Shown: one piece after another, positions 55,558 to 63,004 of the stretch
How the letters are laid out: every line of letters begins with the position of its first letter
How positions within the stretch are numbered: position 1 is the stretch's first letter
Assembly (NCBI RefSeq): GCF_003628505.1
Contig: NZ_RBZP01000004.1
Coordinates: 62,001-126,000 of the forward strand
From: Oceanobacillus halophilus
GTDB lineage: Bacteria > Bacillota > Bacilli > Bacillales > Amphibacillaceae
DNA length: 64,000 nt
Reading direction: 5' to 3'
Notes under the pieces: model-generated
What the model saw: the letters and a program-made list of their open reading frames with translations, nothing else
Told to the model about the DNA's origin: nothing
Database searches by the model: none
Translations under genes and position numbers: made by a program

Positions 55558-56701
55558 AGAAGCTGCTATATCCATTTATCTTTTTGCCTTTCGTGTTCTC
55601 TTTGAGTTTTTTAAACTATTTCCGCTTCAAGAAAAAACGACCTTCGTTGCTTCTTTTGGGCGAAATATTTTATATACTCTAAGAGAAGTAGAGAAACAAA
55701 CCAATCATGAAATTGTTATATTAAAAACTCATCCTTGTAATATCCAATTTAAAAAGCGGCCAAACAGACGAATGATAAACTTTAAAACGGTTCACTTACT
55801 AAATTGGATGCGTTCCATCTATCATTTAGCAACTTCTGAAAAAATCTTTGTAGATAATTATTTTGGGTTTTTAGCTGTCACCTCTTTCAAGTCCGAGGTA
55901 ACTTGTGTACAGCTGTGGCATGCTGCTGGGGCTATTAAACAATTTGGACTTAAGGACTTATCCATTGAAAAGCGGCCCGAAAGTGCTTTTAAACGATTTA
56001 AATCTGTCTATCAGCGGTTTAATTATGTTGTCGTTGGTTCAGAAAAGATGGCTCATATTTTTAAAGAAGGATTTGGAATTAGGAATAAGCAGATATTACG
56101 AACTGGAATTCCCAGGACTGATTTCTTTTATGATAAAGAGACGACAAAAAAAGCTGCACAAGCTTTATGCAGTTACTTTCCTATCATTAAGGAGAAGAAA
56201 GTCATTTTGTATGCACCGACCTATCGGGATAATGAATTAGATGTTCAGGAGATCAAATTAAATATGGATGAAATGTACAAACATTTCAAAGAGGACTATG
56301 TGTTATTTTTAAGTCTTCATCCTGCGGTCAAAGCGGATATTAACAATGCGTATCCTGAATTCGTCTATGATGTTAGCAGCTATAATATTAATCATATGCT
56401 TATCATTGCGGATATTTTGATCACTGACTACTCTTCCATCCCTGTCGAGTATGCCATTTTAAATAAACCCATGGTGTTCTTTGCTTACGATATCGATGAA
56501 TACGCAGAAGCTCGCGGATTTTGGGAAACCTATGAGGATATGGTTCCTGGACCTATCGTAGAAAACATGAACCAACTCATTGAAGTAATCAAAAAGAAAG
56601 ATTTTCATATGAAACGTATTAAGGATTTTTCAAATGAATGGAACCGATATTCCAACGGTCAATCGAGCGAGAATTTAGTCAAAGCGATCTATATGAAATA
56701 A
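55550..56701 (+). CDS. tagB: TagB-like CDP-glycerol glycerophosphotransferase, copy 2
   Basis: 383 residues. N-terminal hydrophobic stretch ISIYLFAFRVLFEFF; motifs CVQLWHAAGAIKQFG, ILYAPTYRD, LFLSLHPAV and ILITDYSSIPVEYAILNKP all intact. It is clearly more diverged from its paralogue at 44.5 kb than the two TagD copies are, especially at residues 45-75. Either a second primase for another linkage unit or a short polymerising enzyme. Coupled to tagD copy 2. Confidence 0.82.
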   Translation: MVREAAISIYLFAFRVLFEFFKLFPLQEKTTFVASFGRNILYTLREVEKQTNHEIVILKTHPCNIQFKKRPNRRMINFKTVHLLNWMRSIYHLATSEKIFVDNYFGFLAVTSFKSEVTCVQLWHAAGAIKQFGLKDLSIEKRPESAFKRFKSVYQRFNYVVVGSEKMAHIFKEGFGIRNKQILRTGIPRTDFFYDKETTKKAAQALCSYFPIIKEKKVILYAPTYRDNELDVQEIKLNMDEMYKHFKEDYVLFLSLHPAVKADINNAYPEFVYDVSSYNINHMLIIADILITDYSSIPVEYAILNKPMVFFAYDIDEYAEARGFWETYEDMVPGPIVENMNQLIEVIKKKDFHMKRIKDFSNEWNRYSNGQSSENLVKAIYMK

Positions 56702-56733
56702 ATCCCGGAGAAAATGTCTTCTCCGGGATTTTT
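56701..56733. terminator. Terminator after tagD-tagB copy 2
   Basis: AATCCCGGAGAA ... TTCTCCGGGATT followed by T; it also serves the convergent gene. Confidence 0.9.
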
Positions 56734-56742
56734 CATTCAGAT

Positions 56743-58050
56743 TTATTCTTTTTTGGTGTTATTCATTACTGTAGATAGAAAACTTATAAGAATCGCTAAG
56801 TATATACTAACTGCAGGTGCTGTTAAAACATGCCCAGCAATAAAAGCTGTACCCAGCCCTAAACCAATTCCTACACCTACAAAAAATATGGTAGAATCAA
56901 AAACCTTTAGTGGGGATTTTATTAGATTGGTTAGAATTTTAATGACAAAATAAAGTAATGGGATTATCAAAAGAATCATCCCTATAAACCCATAACTAAA
57001 AAACCAATCAAAAAAATCCATCTCAATTAATTTAGCTGAATCCTCATAAATTCCAGCTGCACCCATTCCGAATGACTGTTGTATCAATGGTGCTTTCTTA
57101 TAATCTTCTTGCTTTTCTTTTAAAAAGTCATCTCTTCCACTTAATGCTTCTTTCGTTAATTGTCTATCATTACCTATGTCTTCCTTTGGTGGTGTTTCTT
57201 GTTCGATATTTTTTACCGTAGGACCAAAGGATAAATTAAGGTTCTCCCCAATCGCTGTACCTGGTGCGATAGCGATCGTTCCTACTAGTAATAATGTATA
57301 AACAAGTAAATCCATCCACCCTCTTTTGTTCTTAAAGATTTTAATGACAGAATAGACTACCGTTAAACCAAGGACAACTAGAACGGCACCAAATGCTACC
57401 TTCGTTCCAACGGCCATCATAGACCAAATCGTTAGAATAATAAGTGGTAAAACAGCTAATTTCCTGCTTTGCACTTTTTTATTTATCATATATAACACCA
57501 TAACGCTAAACCCCATTGCCAATATAGCACTCAATTCGTTCCCAGCATAAAACCAGCCTGATGACCCAGCTTTATTAAAATGAACATAACTAGGTTTACT
57601 GGTGTTTGTAACTTCAGAGATAAACATAACGAGAGCTATTAAGGAAATATTAATAAATATAAATCGCTCGATAAGTCCTTTCCAATGAGGCTTAATAGCA
57701 TATGATTGGAATACAAATGCATATACAATTAGCATTTCTATAAAAAAGAAGTTTTTTACCATATAGGAAATTTCAAAGGATGGATAGAATGGATCTTTTA
57801 CCATCCAACTCATTAGTAAATTACTAACCATAAAAATACCTATAATAAATAATATATAGAAAGCTATCGTTTTATGCTTAGATTTAGGGAGCATTACTAT
57901 GTATATTAATCCAATTCCCAATGCCATAACTCGTACTAGTAATGATATAGGAACCCCTAGATAGGCCACTACATCTAAAATAGGCTGGAACAAAATAAAG
58001 TAAATAAAAAATTTCTCTAACTGACTAGTAACTTTTACATTTGAAACCAT
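56743..58050 (-). CDS. O-antigen-ligase/polymerase-like membrane protein
   Basis: 435 residues, about 11-12 helices, with one large outer loop (about 275-345) containing ALSGRDDFLKEK, the usual arrangement of the Wzy_C/WaaL family (GR-x-x motif in the loop). In Gram-positives such proteins polymerise or ligate lipid-linked glycans; TuaE of teichuronic acid is an example. AGAGGA precedes the ATG. It stands alone between a terminator and the SleB-type gene. Substrate unknown. Confidence 0.7.
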   Translation of the reverse strand: MVSNVKVTSQLEKFFIYFILFQPILDVVAYLGVPISLLVRVMALGIGLIYIVMLPKSKHKTIAFYILFIIGIFMVSNLLMSWMVKDPFYPSFEISYMVKNFFFIEMLIVYAFVFQSYAIKPHWKGLIERFIFINISLIALVMFISEVTNTSKPSYVHFNKAGSSGWFYAGNELSAILAMGFSVMVLYMINKKVQSRKLAVLPLIILTIWSMMAVGTKVAFGAVLVVLGLTVVYSVIKIFKNKRGWMDLLVYTLLLVGTIAIAPGTAIGENLNLSFGPTVKNIEQETPPKEDIGNDRQLTKEALSGRDDFLKEKQEDYKKAPLIQQSFGMGAAGIYEDSAKLIEMDFFDWFFSYGFIGMILLIIPLLYFVIKILTNLIKSPLKVFDSTIFFVGVGIGLGLGTAFIAGHVLTAPAVSIYLAILISFLSTVMNNTKKE

Positions 58051-58169
58051 ATAATATATCCTCTTTTATCAAATTTAAGTTCACACTTGATTTAGTATAG
58101 ACAAAATAGATTAGATTTAACTAATAAAGTGGAGTTATTTCTAAAGTAGTTCCAGTCAGATTTCATAAA

Positions 58170-58185
58170 TCAAACGTTTGTTTTA
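58170..58185. promoter_or_regulatory. Single TCAAAC-N4-GTTT palindrome
   Basis: TCAAACGTTTGTTTTA, one mismatch from the motif repeated four times at 61.1 kb. It lies downstream of the SleB-type gene and upstream of the O-antigen-ligase-like gene (about 120 bases before its start), so an operator for the latter is possible. Confidence 0.35.
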
Positions 58186-58273
58186 ATTCCCCAAACAGAT
58201 AAAAAGGCTGGCCAAATGAGAGCATCCCCAAACTGGACCAACCAAAGTAATCTTACTTTATCATCTTAAAAAT

Positions 58274-59830
58274 CTAATAAGCAAACACATGCCCCCCTAT
58301 CACCGTCGAAACCTCACGACTCCTCAAATAAGCACTCGACGTCTTCTTCGGATTATAAAAAAACAACGCCCCATTCGTCGGATCCTCCCCATTCATCGCC
58401 CGTCTCGCCGCTTCCCTATTTTGCGCATTAGGAGTAGCTGAGTTGATCGCACCAGTTTCTGCTGGTGTAAACTGATAATACCCGTAACTTTTCTCAAACA
58501 ACACATCCTTTACTTTGTTCGGAAACAACGGACTTTTCACCCGATTCATAATAACGGCACCAACCGCAATTTGACCTTCTAGTGACTCCCCTCTCCCTTC
58601 ACTGTATATCATTTTCGCCAACCACTCGAGGTCTTCTTGGTTCACTTCTGATGGTTGTTCTGCTTTAGGAGTAGCTATCTCACTAGAGGCTTCCATTGCT
58701 AAGGAAGCGCCAGAAGGGATAGTTAATGTTTGTCCAATTTGTAAGTTATTCGACGTTAACCTGTTCGCTTGTTTAATTGCATCGACAGTCGTTCCATTTT
58801 GCGTGGCTATCTTATAGAGAGTATCTCCTGGAACTACTTGATAGGTTGTACTTTTGCTTTGTACAGGAGCTGTACCTCCAGTAGGAATGGTTAACATTTG
58901 ACCTACTTGCAAGTTATTTGTCGTTAATCCATTTGCTTGTTTAATCGCATACACAGTCGTTCCATTTTGCGTGGCTATCTTGTAAAGAGTATCTCCTGGG
59001 ACCACCTGATAGCTTGTACTTTTGCTTTGTACCGGAGTTGTTGTCCCTCCAGTTGGAATGGTTAAGGTTTGTCCGATTTGTAAGTTGTTCGACGTTAATC
59101 CGTTTGCTTGCTTAATCGAATCTACAGTCGTTCCGTTTTCTGTAGCAATTTTGTATAGGGTATCTCCTCGGACTACTTGATAGCTTTTACTTTTGCTTTG
59201 TACCGGAGTCGTTGTCCCTCCAGTTGGAATCGTTAACGTTTGACCTACTTGTAAGTTGTTCGACGTTAATCCGTTTGCTTGTTTAATCGCATCTACAGTC
59301 GTTCCGTTTTCTGTAGCAATCTTGTATAGAGTATCTCCTGAGACTACTTGATAGCTTGTACTTTTGCTTTGAACCGGAGTCGTTGTCCCTCTAGTTGGAA
59401 TCGTTAAGGTTTGTCCGATTTGTAAGTTATTTGACGTTAATCCGTTTGCTTGTTTGATGGCTTCTACAGTCGTTCCGTTTTTTGTTGCAATCTTGTAAAG
59501 GGTATCTCCTGCCGAAACGCGATAGGATTGACTCATCGTTTGTGATTGACTGACCGTTGACTCTGCCGCAGAAACCTCACTTGTAGTTAGTGTTCCAATT
59601 CCAAAGGTTGTTAGCAACATAGCACCAGCCATAATTTTAACGGACTTAACTTTTAATGAAGGAAACATTCTTTTCACAAAACTAACCGCTTCCCCTTTCA
59701 TATTCGACTCTGCCGATTTAGAGACATTCCCTAATTCATCCGAGAACTCAGCTAAGTTTTGATCAAGATATAAGACTATCTCTACTCCGTTTTCTGTTTG
59801 CTTTATGTTGTAATGAGTAAATGGCTGCAT
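58274..59830 (-). CDS. Membrane-anchored 5xLysM cell wall hydrolase (SleB/CwlJ type)
   Basis: 518 residues. Cytoplasmic-looking region 1-62, hydrophobic segment about 64-88, five nearly identical LysM domains (each YxV--GDTLYKIAT-NGTTV and NLQ(I/V)GQ-LTIP) between about 100 and 380, then a C-terminal Hydrolase_2 domain with LAKMIYSEGRGES (catalytic Glu), AVGAVIMNRV and GALFFYNP. The domain cleaves peptidoglycan as in SleB/CwlJ, but the LysM array and lack of spore features suggest a vegetative role. AAGGATGG precedes the ATG. The N-terminal module is shared with the protein at 6.9 kb. Confidence 0.88.
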   Translation of the reverse strand: MQPFTHYNIKQTENGVEIVLYLDQNLAEFSDELGNVSKSAESNMKGEAVSFVKRMFPSLKVKSVKIMAGAMLLTTFGIGTLTTSEVSAAESTVSQSQTMSQSYRVSAGDTLYKIATKNGTTVEAIKQANGLTSNNLQIGQTLTIPTRGTTTPVQSKSTSYQVVSGDTLYKIATENGTTVDAIKQANGLTSNNLQVGQTLTIPTGGTTTPVQSKSKSYQVVRGDTLYKIATENGTTVDSIKQANGLTSNNLQIGQTLTIPTGGTTTPVQSKSTSYQVVPGDTLYKIATQNGTTVYAIKQANGLTTNNLQVGQMLTIPTGGTAPVQSKSTTYQVVPGDTLYKIATQNGTTVDAIKQANRLTSNNLQIGQTLTIPSGASLAMEASSEIATPKAEQPSEVNQEDLEWLAKMIYSEGRGESLEGQIAVGAVIMNRVKSPLFPNKVKDVLFEKSYGYYQFTPAETGAINSATPNAQNREAARRAMNGEDPTNGALFFYNPKKTSSAYLRSREVSTVIGGHVFAY

Positions 59831-60044
59831 CTTTTAACCATCCTTTTTTTACTCATTACTATCCCCATAGATGGGATTTTTACAAGTTATTTTGTAGTGG
59901 TGGATAAATTGTCCATACTTCGTTCATTTAAGGAATAAAATGCTATGGATGGTTGGTCGATAAACAGGAAATGGACTTATTTTATTTGCTGTATTCTATT
60001 CATTTGTTGCTTTTTGTTAAGTAGTTCGGTTTGGGTGTACAAAA

Positions 60045-60206
60045 ATGTATTTAGAAGACAATATATCAACAGAACTCACACAGAATAACAAGGTAAAGTA
60101 CATTACAATTGATAAAGAAATACGCTTGGATATTAAGTTATCCAAGCGTTCTTTTACATTGTTTTGCAAGACTAAAGCACCCTATTATGAAAGAACTGCA
60201 AACTAG
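60045..60206 (+). CDS. Orphan small open frame, possible gene remnant
   Basis: 53 codons starting MYLEDNISTELTQNN, with protein-like composition but no ribosome binding site and no recognised family. It spans the hairpin at 60122. It may be the tail of a decayed gene. Confidence 0.2.
   Translation: MYLEDNISTELTQNNKVKYITIDKEIRLDIKLSKRSFTLFCKTKAPYYERTAN
60122..60154 (+). terminator. Terminator-like hairpin
   Basis: ACGCTTGGATA ... TATCCAAGCGT followed by TCTTTT; no convincing gene leads into it. Confidence 0.5.
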
Positions 60207-60361
60207 AATGTTTTTTGTTTGACAAGATTAGTTTAGTTTATCTTCTTTTTACTTTATTAAAATACATTTTCGTATTGTTCGACCCGTATCTATCCGCTCG
60301 TCGCTGGGACTCTCGTTCTTCTTCCCTTTCCATAAAAAAGGCAGTTTGTGACCAATAGACA

Positions 60362-60640
60362 TTATAAGTTTTGTTCACTTTCAAATTCCCTGATTTTATG
60401 TTGAAGATACTTTAGTCCCTGCTCTTGATTATAAACACGTCCATTTTCGCGATCTTCACGACTTTTCTGTACTTGCTTGATGAGTTCCTTATCCTTAGAA
60501 AACAGGTCTAAATCCATTTGCTCAATGGCTTCTCTTTCCCTTTTCATATTTAAATAACCAATAAAGTCATAAACCTCAGCCGTATCTTCTTCGTGGATTA
60601 AGTCACTTAGCCGTTTTAGTTCTTCACGATTAACACTCAT
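60362..60640 (-). CDS. Small charged protein, antitoxin-like
   Basis: 92 residues from ATG 60640, preceded by AAGGCGGT. It is helical and highly charged, with EVYDFIGYLNMKRERE and a C-terminal SREDRENGRVYNQEQGLKYLQ, a pattern often seen in small Phd/RelB-like antitoxins of Firmicutes. No toxin-like gene is adjacent on either side, so the call rests on the C-terminal pattern only. It borders the decayed segment 60.7-62.4 kb and may itself be a survivor of it. Confidence 0.45.
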   Translation of the reverse strand: MSVNREELKRLSDLIHEEDTAEVYDFIGYLNMKREREAIEQMDLDLFSKDKELIKQVQKSREDRENGRVYNQEQGLKYLQHKIREFESEQNL

Positions 60641-60782
60641 CTCAAACACCGCCTTATTATTTATTAACACCATTATACCATTGAAAGAATCATTTTTAGA
60701 ACCTATCCTTATTTCAATAGAAAATTCACTCCAAAATCTAACTCCATTAGCCTCCCATTACTTTAATAAGAATTATTTACAT

Positions 60783-60902
60783 CTATATTCCATCTTTATA
60801 AACGCAAAGGTGCAACCATTTGTATCTTGCATAAAAGTTTTTTACATCGTTAAATCCAATTTTTCTATATACTTTTATCGCTCTTTGATTAAATGTTGCC
60901 AC
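60783..60902 (-). pseudogene. C-terminal remnant of a GNAT acetyltransferase
   Basis: The minus-strand frame reads VATFNQRAIKVYRKIGF, the classic end of the GNAT acetyl-CoA fold, then about 22 residues to a stop at 60783. An in-frame TGA lies directly upstream and no acetyltransferase sequence continues beyond it. The flanking bases 60641-60782 and 60903-61100 hold nothing recognisable. Confidence 0.6.
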
Positions 60903-61103
60903 TGATCATGTAATGCTTTCAGGTTTATATTCTGATTGAATAAAATTAATACTATCAACTGCGACAAATAAATAGCATATAAATACAAAAATAAAATTAA
61001 CATTCAGGTTTAACACCCAAAACAAAAGGGAAACTAAAAGAATAACCCTCCCTTAAAGTATCAGCATATAAATTCTCTCTAAACCATCAAAAGGAGGAGT
61101 AAA

Positions 61104-61245
61104 TCAAACGTTTGTTTAATCAAAATCCTTTATTACCAAGGATTCTGTTCAAACAACTGTTTGAATTTCATCTAATTCCTCTGATTTGATCAAACGTTTG
61201 TTTGAAATATTTATCCCGCATATTTTAGATCAAACGTTTGTTTGA
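61104..61245. promoter_or_regulatory. Array of four TCAAAC-N4-GTTTGA palindromes
   Basis: Copies at 61104-61119 (one mismatch), 61149-61164, 61190-61205 and 61230-61245; centres are 45, 41 and 40 bases apart, about four helical turns. The outer hexamers are conserved while the N4 centre is GTTT three times and AACT once, as expected for a protein-binding site rather than a simple copied repeat. No intact gene is adjacent; the regulator is unknown. Confidence 0.6.
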
Positions 61246-61416
61246 ATCCTTTTTTAGGCAACACATCGGCCGACACACAAGAATTCCCCTATCTGTCGGC
61301 CGATGTTTTTTTAATATACGCGAATATCTTTTGAAAAAATAAGTTCCTAATATTATCGGAAGAACTAGGAAATAAATACATTTCCTATACGGATGGACGG
61401 CTTTTCCTTTATTCAT
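61225..61416 (-). CDS. Small hydrophobic open frame, possible permease N-terminal remnant
   Basis: 63 codons starting MNKGKAVHPYRKCIYFL, with one hydrophobic segment then basic residues. The last 35 residues are translated from the hairpin and palindrome region, which argues that the original protein was longer or different. The ribosome binding site is weak (GGAAG). The start resembles N-termini of sugar ABC permeases, which is a weak match. Confidence 0.25.
   Translation of the reverse strand: MNKGKAVHPYRKCIYFLVLPIILGTYFFKRYSRILKKHRPTDRGILVCRPMCCLKKDSNKRLI
61263..61313 (+). terminator. Strong hairpin with self-palindromic arms
   Basis: ACATCGGCCGACA (61263-61275) and TGTCGGCCGATGT (61294-61306), then seven T. 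Each arm also contains the palindrome TCGGCCGA. It looks like a plus-strand terminator, but no intact plus-strand gene precedes it. Confidence 0.6.
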
Positions 61417-61479
61417 ACTTACTTCCATCTATTATATCCACGATTCTCATTATGTGTTTTTATCTGATCTTTGATGTCT

Positions 61480-62190
61480 TTACCATTCATATACCGCAAC
61501 AGTTCCAGAATCTTTATGCGCAGCTACAAGCAAGGCTTTTTTTCGTTGGGCTATCTTCCACTAGGATAAATTCTAACCCTTCAGGCGATACGTCACCCGC
61601 TACGCCTTCTGTAAAGTCACAACTAGATAGTAAAGATACGAACTTTGGACCGACTGGTTCGAATAAATCGTAGACCATCATCCCACTGAACCGTTCAAGC
61701 ACGATAAAGGCGTAAGGCACCCCATCCATTTCCCCTTGAACAACCGTTTCCGGCTCCGGACCTTTTGCATCGCTTCTGCCATCCAATTTTAATTCGTATT
61801 AAAATGCTCTGGCATTGCTTCTGCTATTATTTTTCCTAACTCATTTCCACTATCAAAAATGAGTTCCATTGTTTCTGCATCATAAATAGAGAAGCAACGG
61901 CCTCCGTATGTATAGAGAGATTCATAGGTGCCCTCTTCACTTTTTCCATTTTTAATGGTTAAATCGGTCTTCGCTAATTTTTTAGGAAGTCCTTTTTCTA
62001 CTGCTTGATCCAGTTCTTCTTGCGTTTAGCCTGCATAGTGGTCTGCATTTAACTCGATTTAATCGATGATTTCTCCTATACTAGCCTCCTCGGAATAACA
62101 ATCAAACCACGGGCATCCCCTTCATTTGGAGTAAGAAGATAGGTTCTTCCATTTGCTGTATTAATTGAATAGTAAAGTGGTGTAAGAATC
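61480..62190 (-). pseudogene. Decayed choice-of-anchor I family gene (C-terminal part)
   Basis: Pieces in different minus-strand frames join into one protein: YYSINTANGRTYLLTPNEGD, then IGEIID-stop-IELNADHYAG-stop-TQEELDQAVEKG, then GTYESLYTYGGRCFSIYDAE, then GPEPETVVQGEMDGVPYAFI and AGDVSPEGLEF, then GTVAVYEW and a stop at 61480. At least two in-frame stops and three frameshifts are needed. This order matches secreted choice-of-anchor I beta-propeller-like proteins of Bacilli. The N-terminal half is missing. Confidence 0.7.
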
Positions 62191-62192
62191 AC

Positions 62193-62342
62193 GTGAATTT
62201 TCTACAGCTAACTATACAGCCACCCCCTAATTTCGACAAAGTAAATATAACCTTTGTCAATATTCCCCGGGAAATGGAAATATTACGTGAATATTCCCGA
62301 AGAGTAGAACTTCCACCAGATTATAAAGTAGCTCTTCACTAA
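62193..62342 (+). pseudogene. Unrecognised coding-like remnant
   Basis: A plus-strand frame from GTG 62193 encodes 49 residues including VNIPREMEILREYSRR and ends in a stop. Composition is protein-like, but no start signal or family is recognised; probably the tail of a lost gene. Confidence 0.25.
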
Positions 62343-62439
62343 ATGAGACTAAGGTGAACTTGACCGCAAAAACTTAGTACTCCGATAAAACATCCAATCC
62401 ACCCTCTTAAAGCACAGACAATGCTTAAGCTATAGACCT

Positions 62440-62800
62440 ATTGAACAAAAAGAATGTAATATCTTCGAGAAATAAAAGCACCAAACCAGCGAAGGAAATA
62501 CACGAAGACTCCTTGAAAAAAGAAGACCACTTTTTTCTGCGTGCGATGTTTCGCTGCCGAAGCGTTCCTTATCCTGCGGGAAGAAGAGCATAGGTGAGAC
62601 CCCGGAGTGAGGGGACTACTTGATTAATCTTCTTCGTTCCCTTGCGCCGAGAAAGCCCACTTCGAAGCGTTACTATAAGACGCAGGTGCACACGCTTTTA
62701 AGCACCAGGAGGCTCACCAGCTCCCCGTGGAAAGCGAAGTGTATTTCCGCAGCGGTAACTATTCCACAAATTCTATTTTTCTTGTTCTTATATAGCAACA
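62440..62800 (+). repeat. Dispersed long-palindrome intergenic repeat, copy 3
   Basis: The core from gactccttgaaaaaagaaga to agcgaagtgtatttccgc matches copy 1 almost base for base. The outer AT-rich flanks are again roughly inverted (ttgaacaaaaagaat at left, ttcttgttctta at right). No gene inside. The remaining bases to 63004 hold only the ribosome binding site of the next gene. Confidence 0.8.
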
Positions 62801-63004
62801 AACAAAAAGCAATTTCAGTCAAGTTTCCCCAAACAATCAACTATCTCAGACATAGACTTCCTCCCCTTTTTCACCTAAAATAAAACGTAATCAAAGAAGT
62901 ATATCTAATAGAACTCAGTGTATCCATTATTCATTCCCGCTTATTTGAAAGGGATTACAACCAGATGCACATCTAGCAATCTATAAAAAGGAGGTAATGA
63001 ACAT

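Larger units (their letters stand above)
59831..60361. other. Gene-poor gap with one orphan open frame and a hairpin
   Basis: 531 bases. It contains an orphan 53-codon frame (60045-60206) and a terminator-like hairpin inside it. On the minus strand a 31-codon frame (60333-60238, beginning MEREEERESQRR) has no ribosome binding site. Nothing else is recognised. Confidence 0.5.

Noticed and set aside
58190-58250. Hairpin ggctggcc ... ggaccaacc as terminator of the LysM-SleB gene
   Set aside because: The stem has mismatches and no clear T run; too weak to list.
58700-59540. Regular repeats that could suggest a CRISPR array
   Set aside because: The unit is about 170 bases, in frame and coding for LysM; the same applies to the GW and PG-binding repeats elsewhere.
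60362-60640. Complete toxin-antitoxin module
   Set aside because: Only the antitoxin-like protein is present; no toxin-like frame is adjacent on either strand.
61452-61786. Open frames of 73 and 90 codons as genes
   Set aside because: The minus-strand one is a fragment of the choice-of-anchor I pseudogene; the plus-strand one is its shadow.
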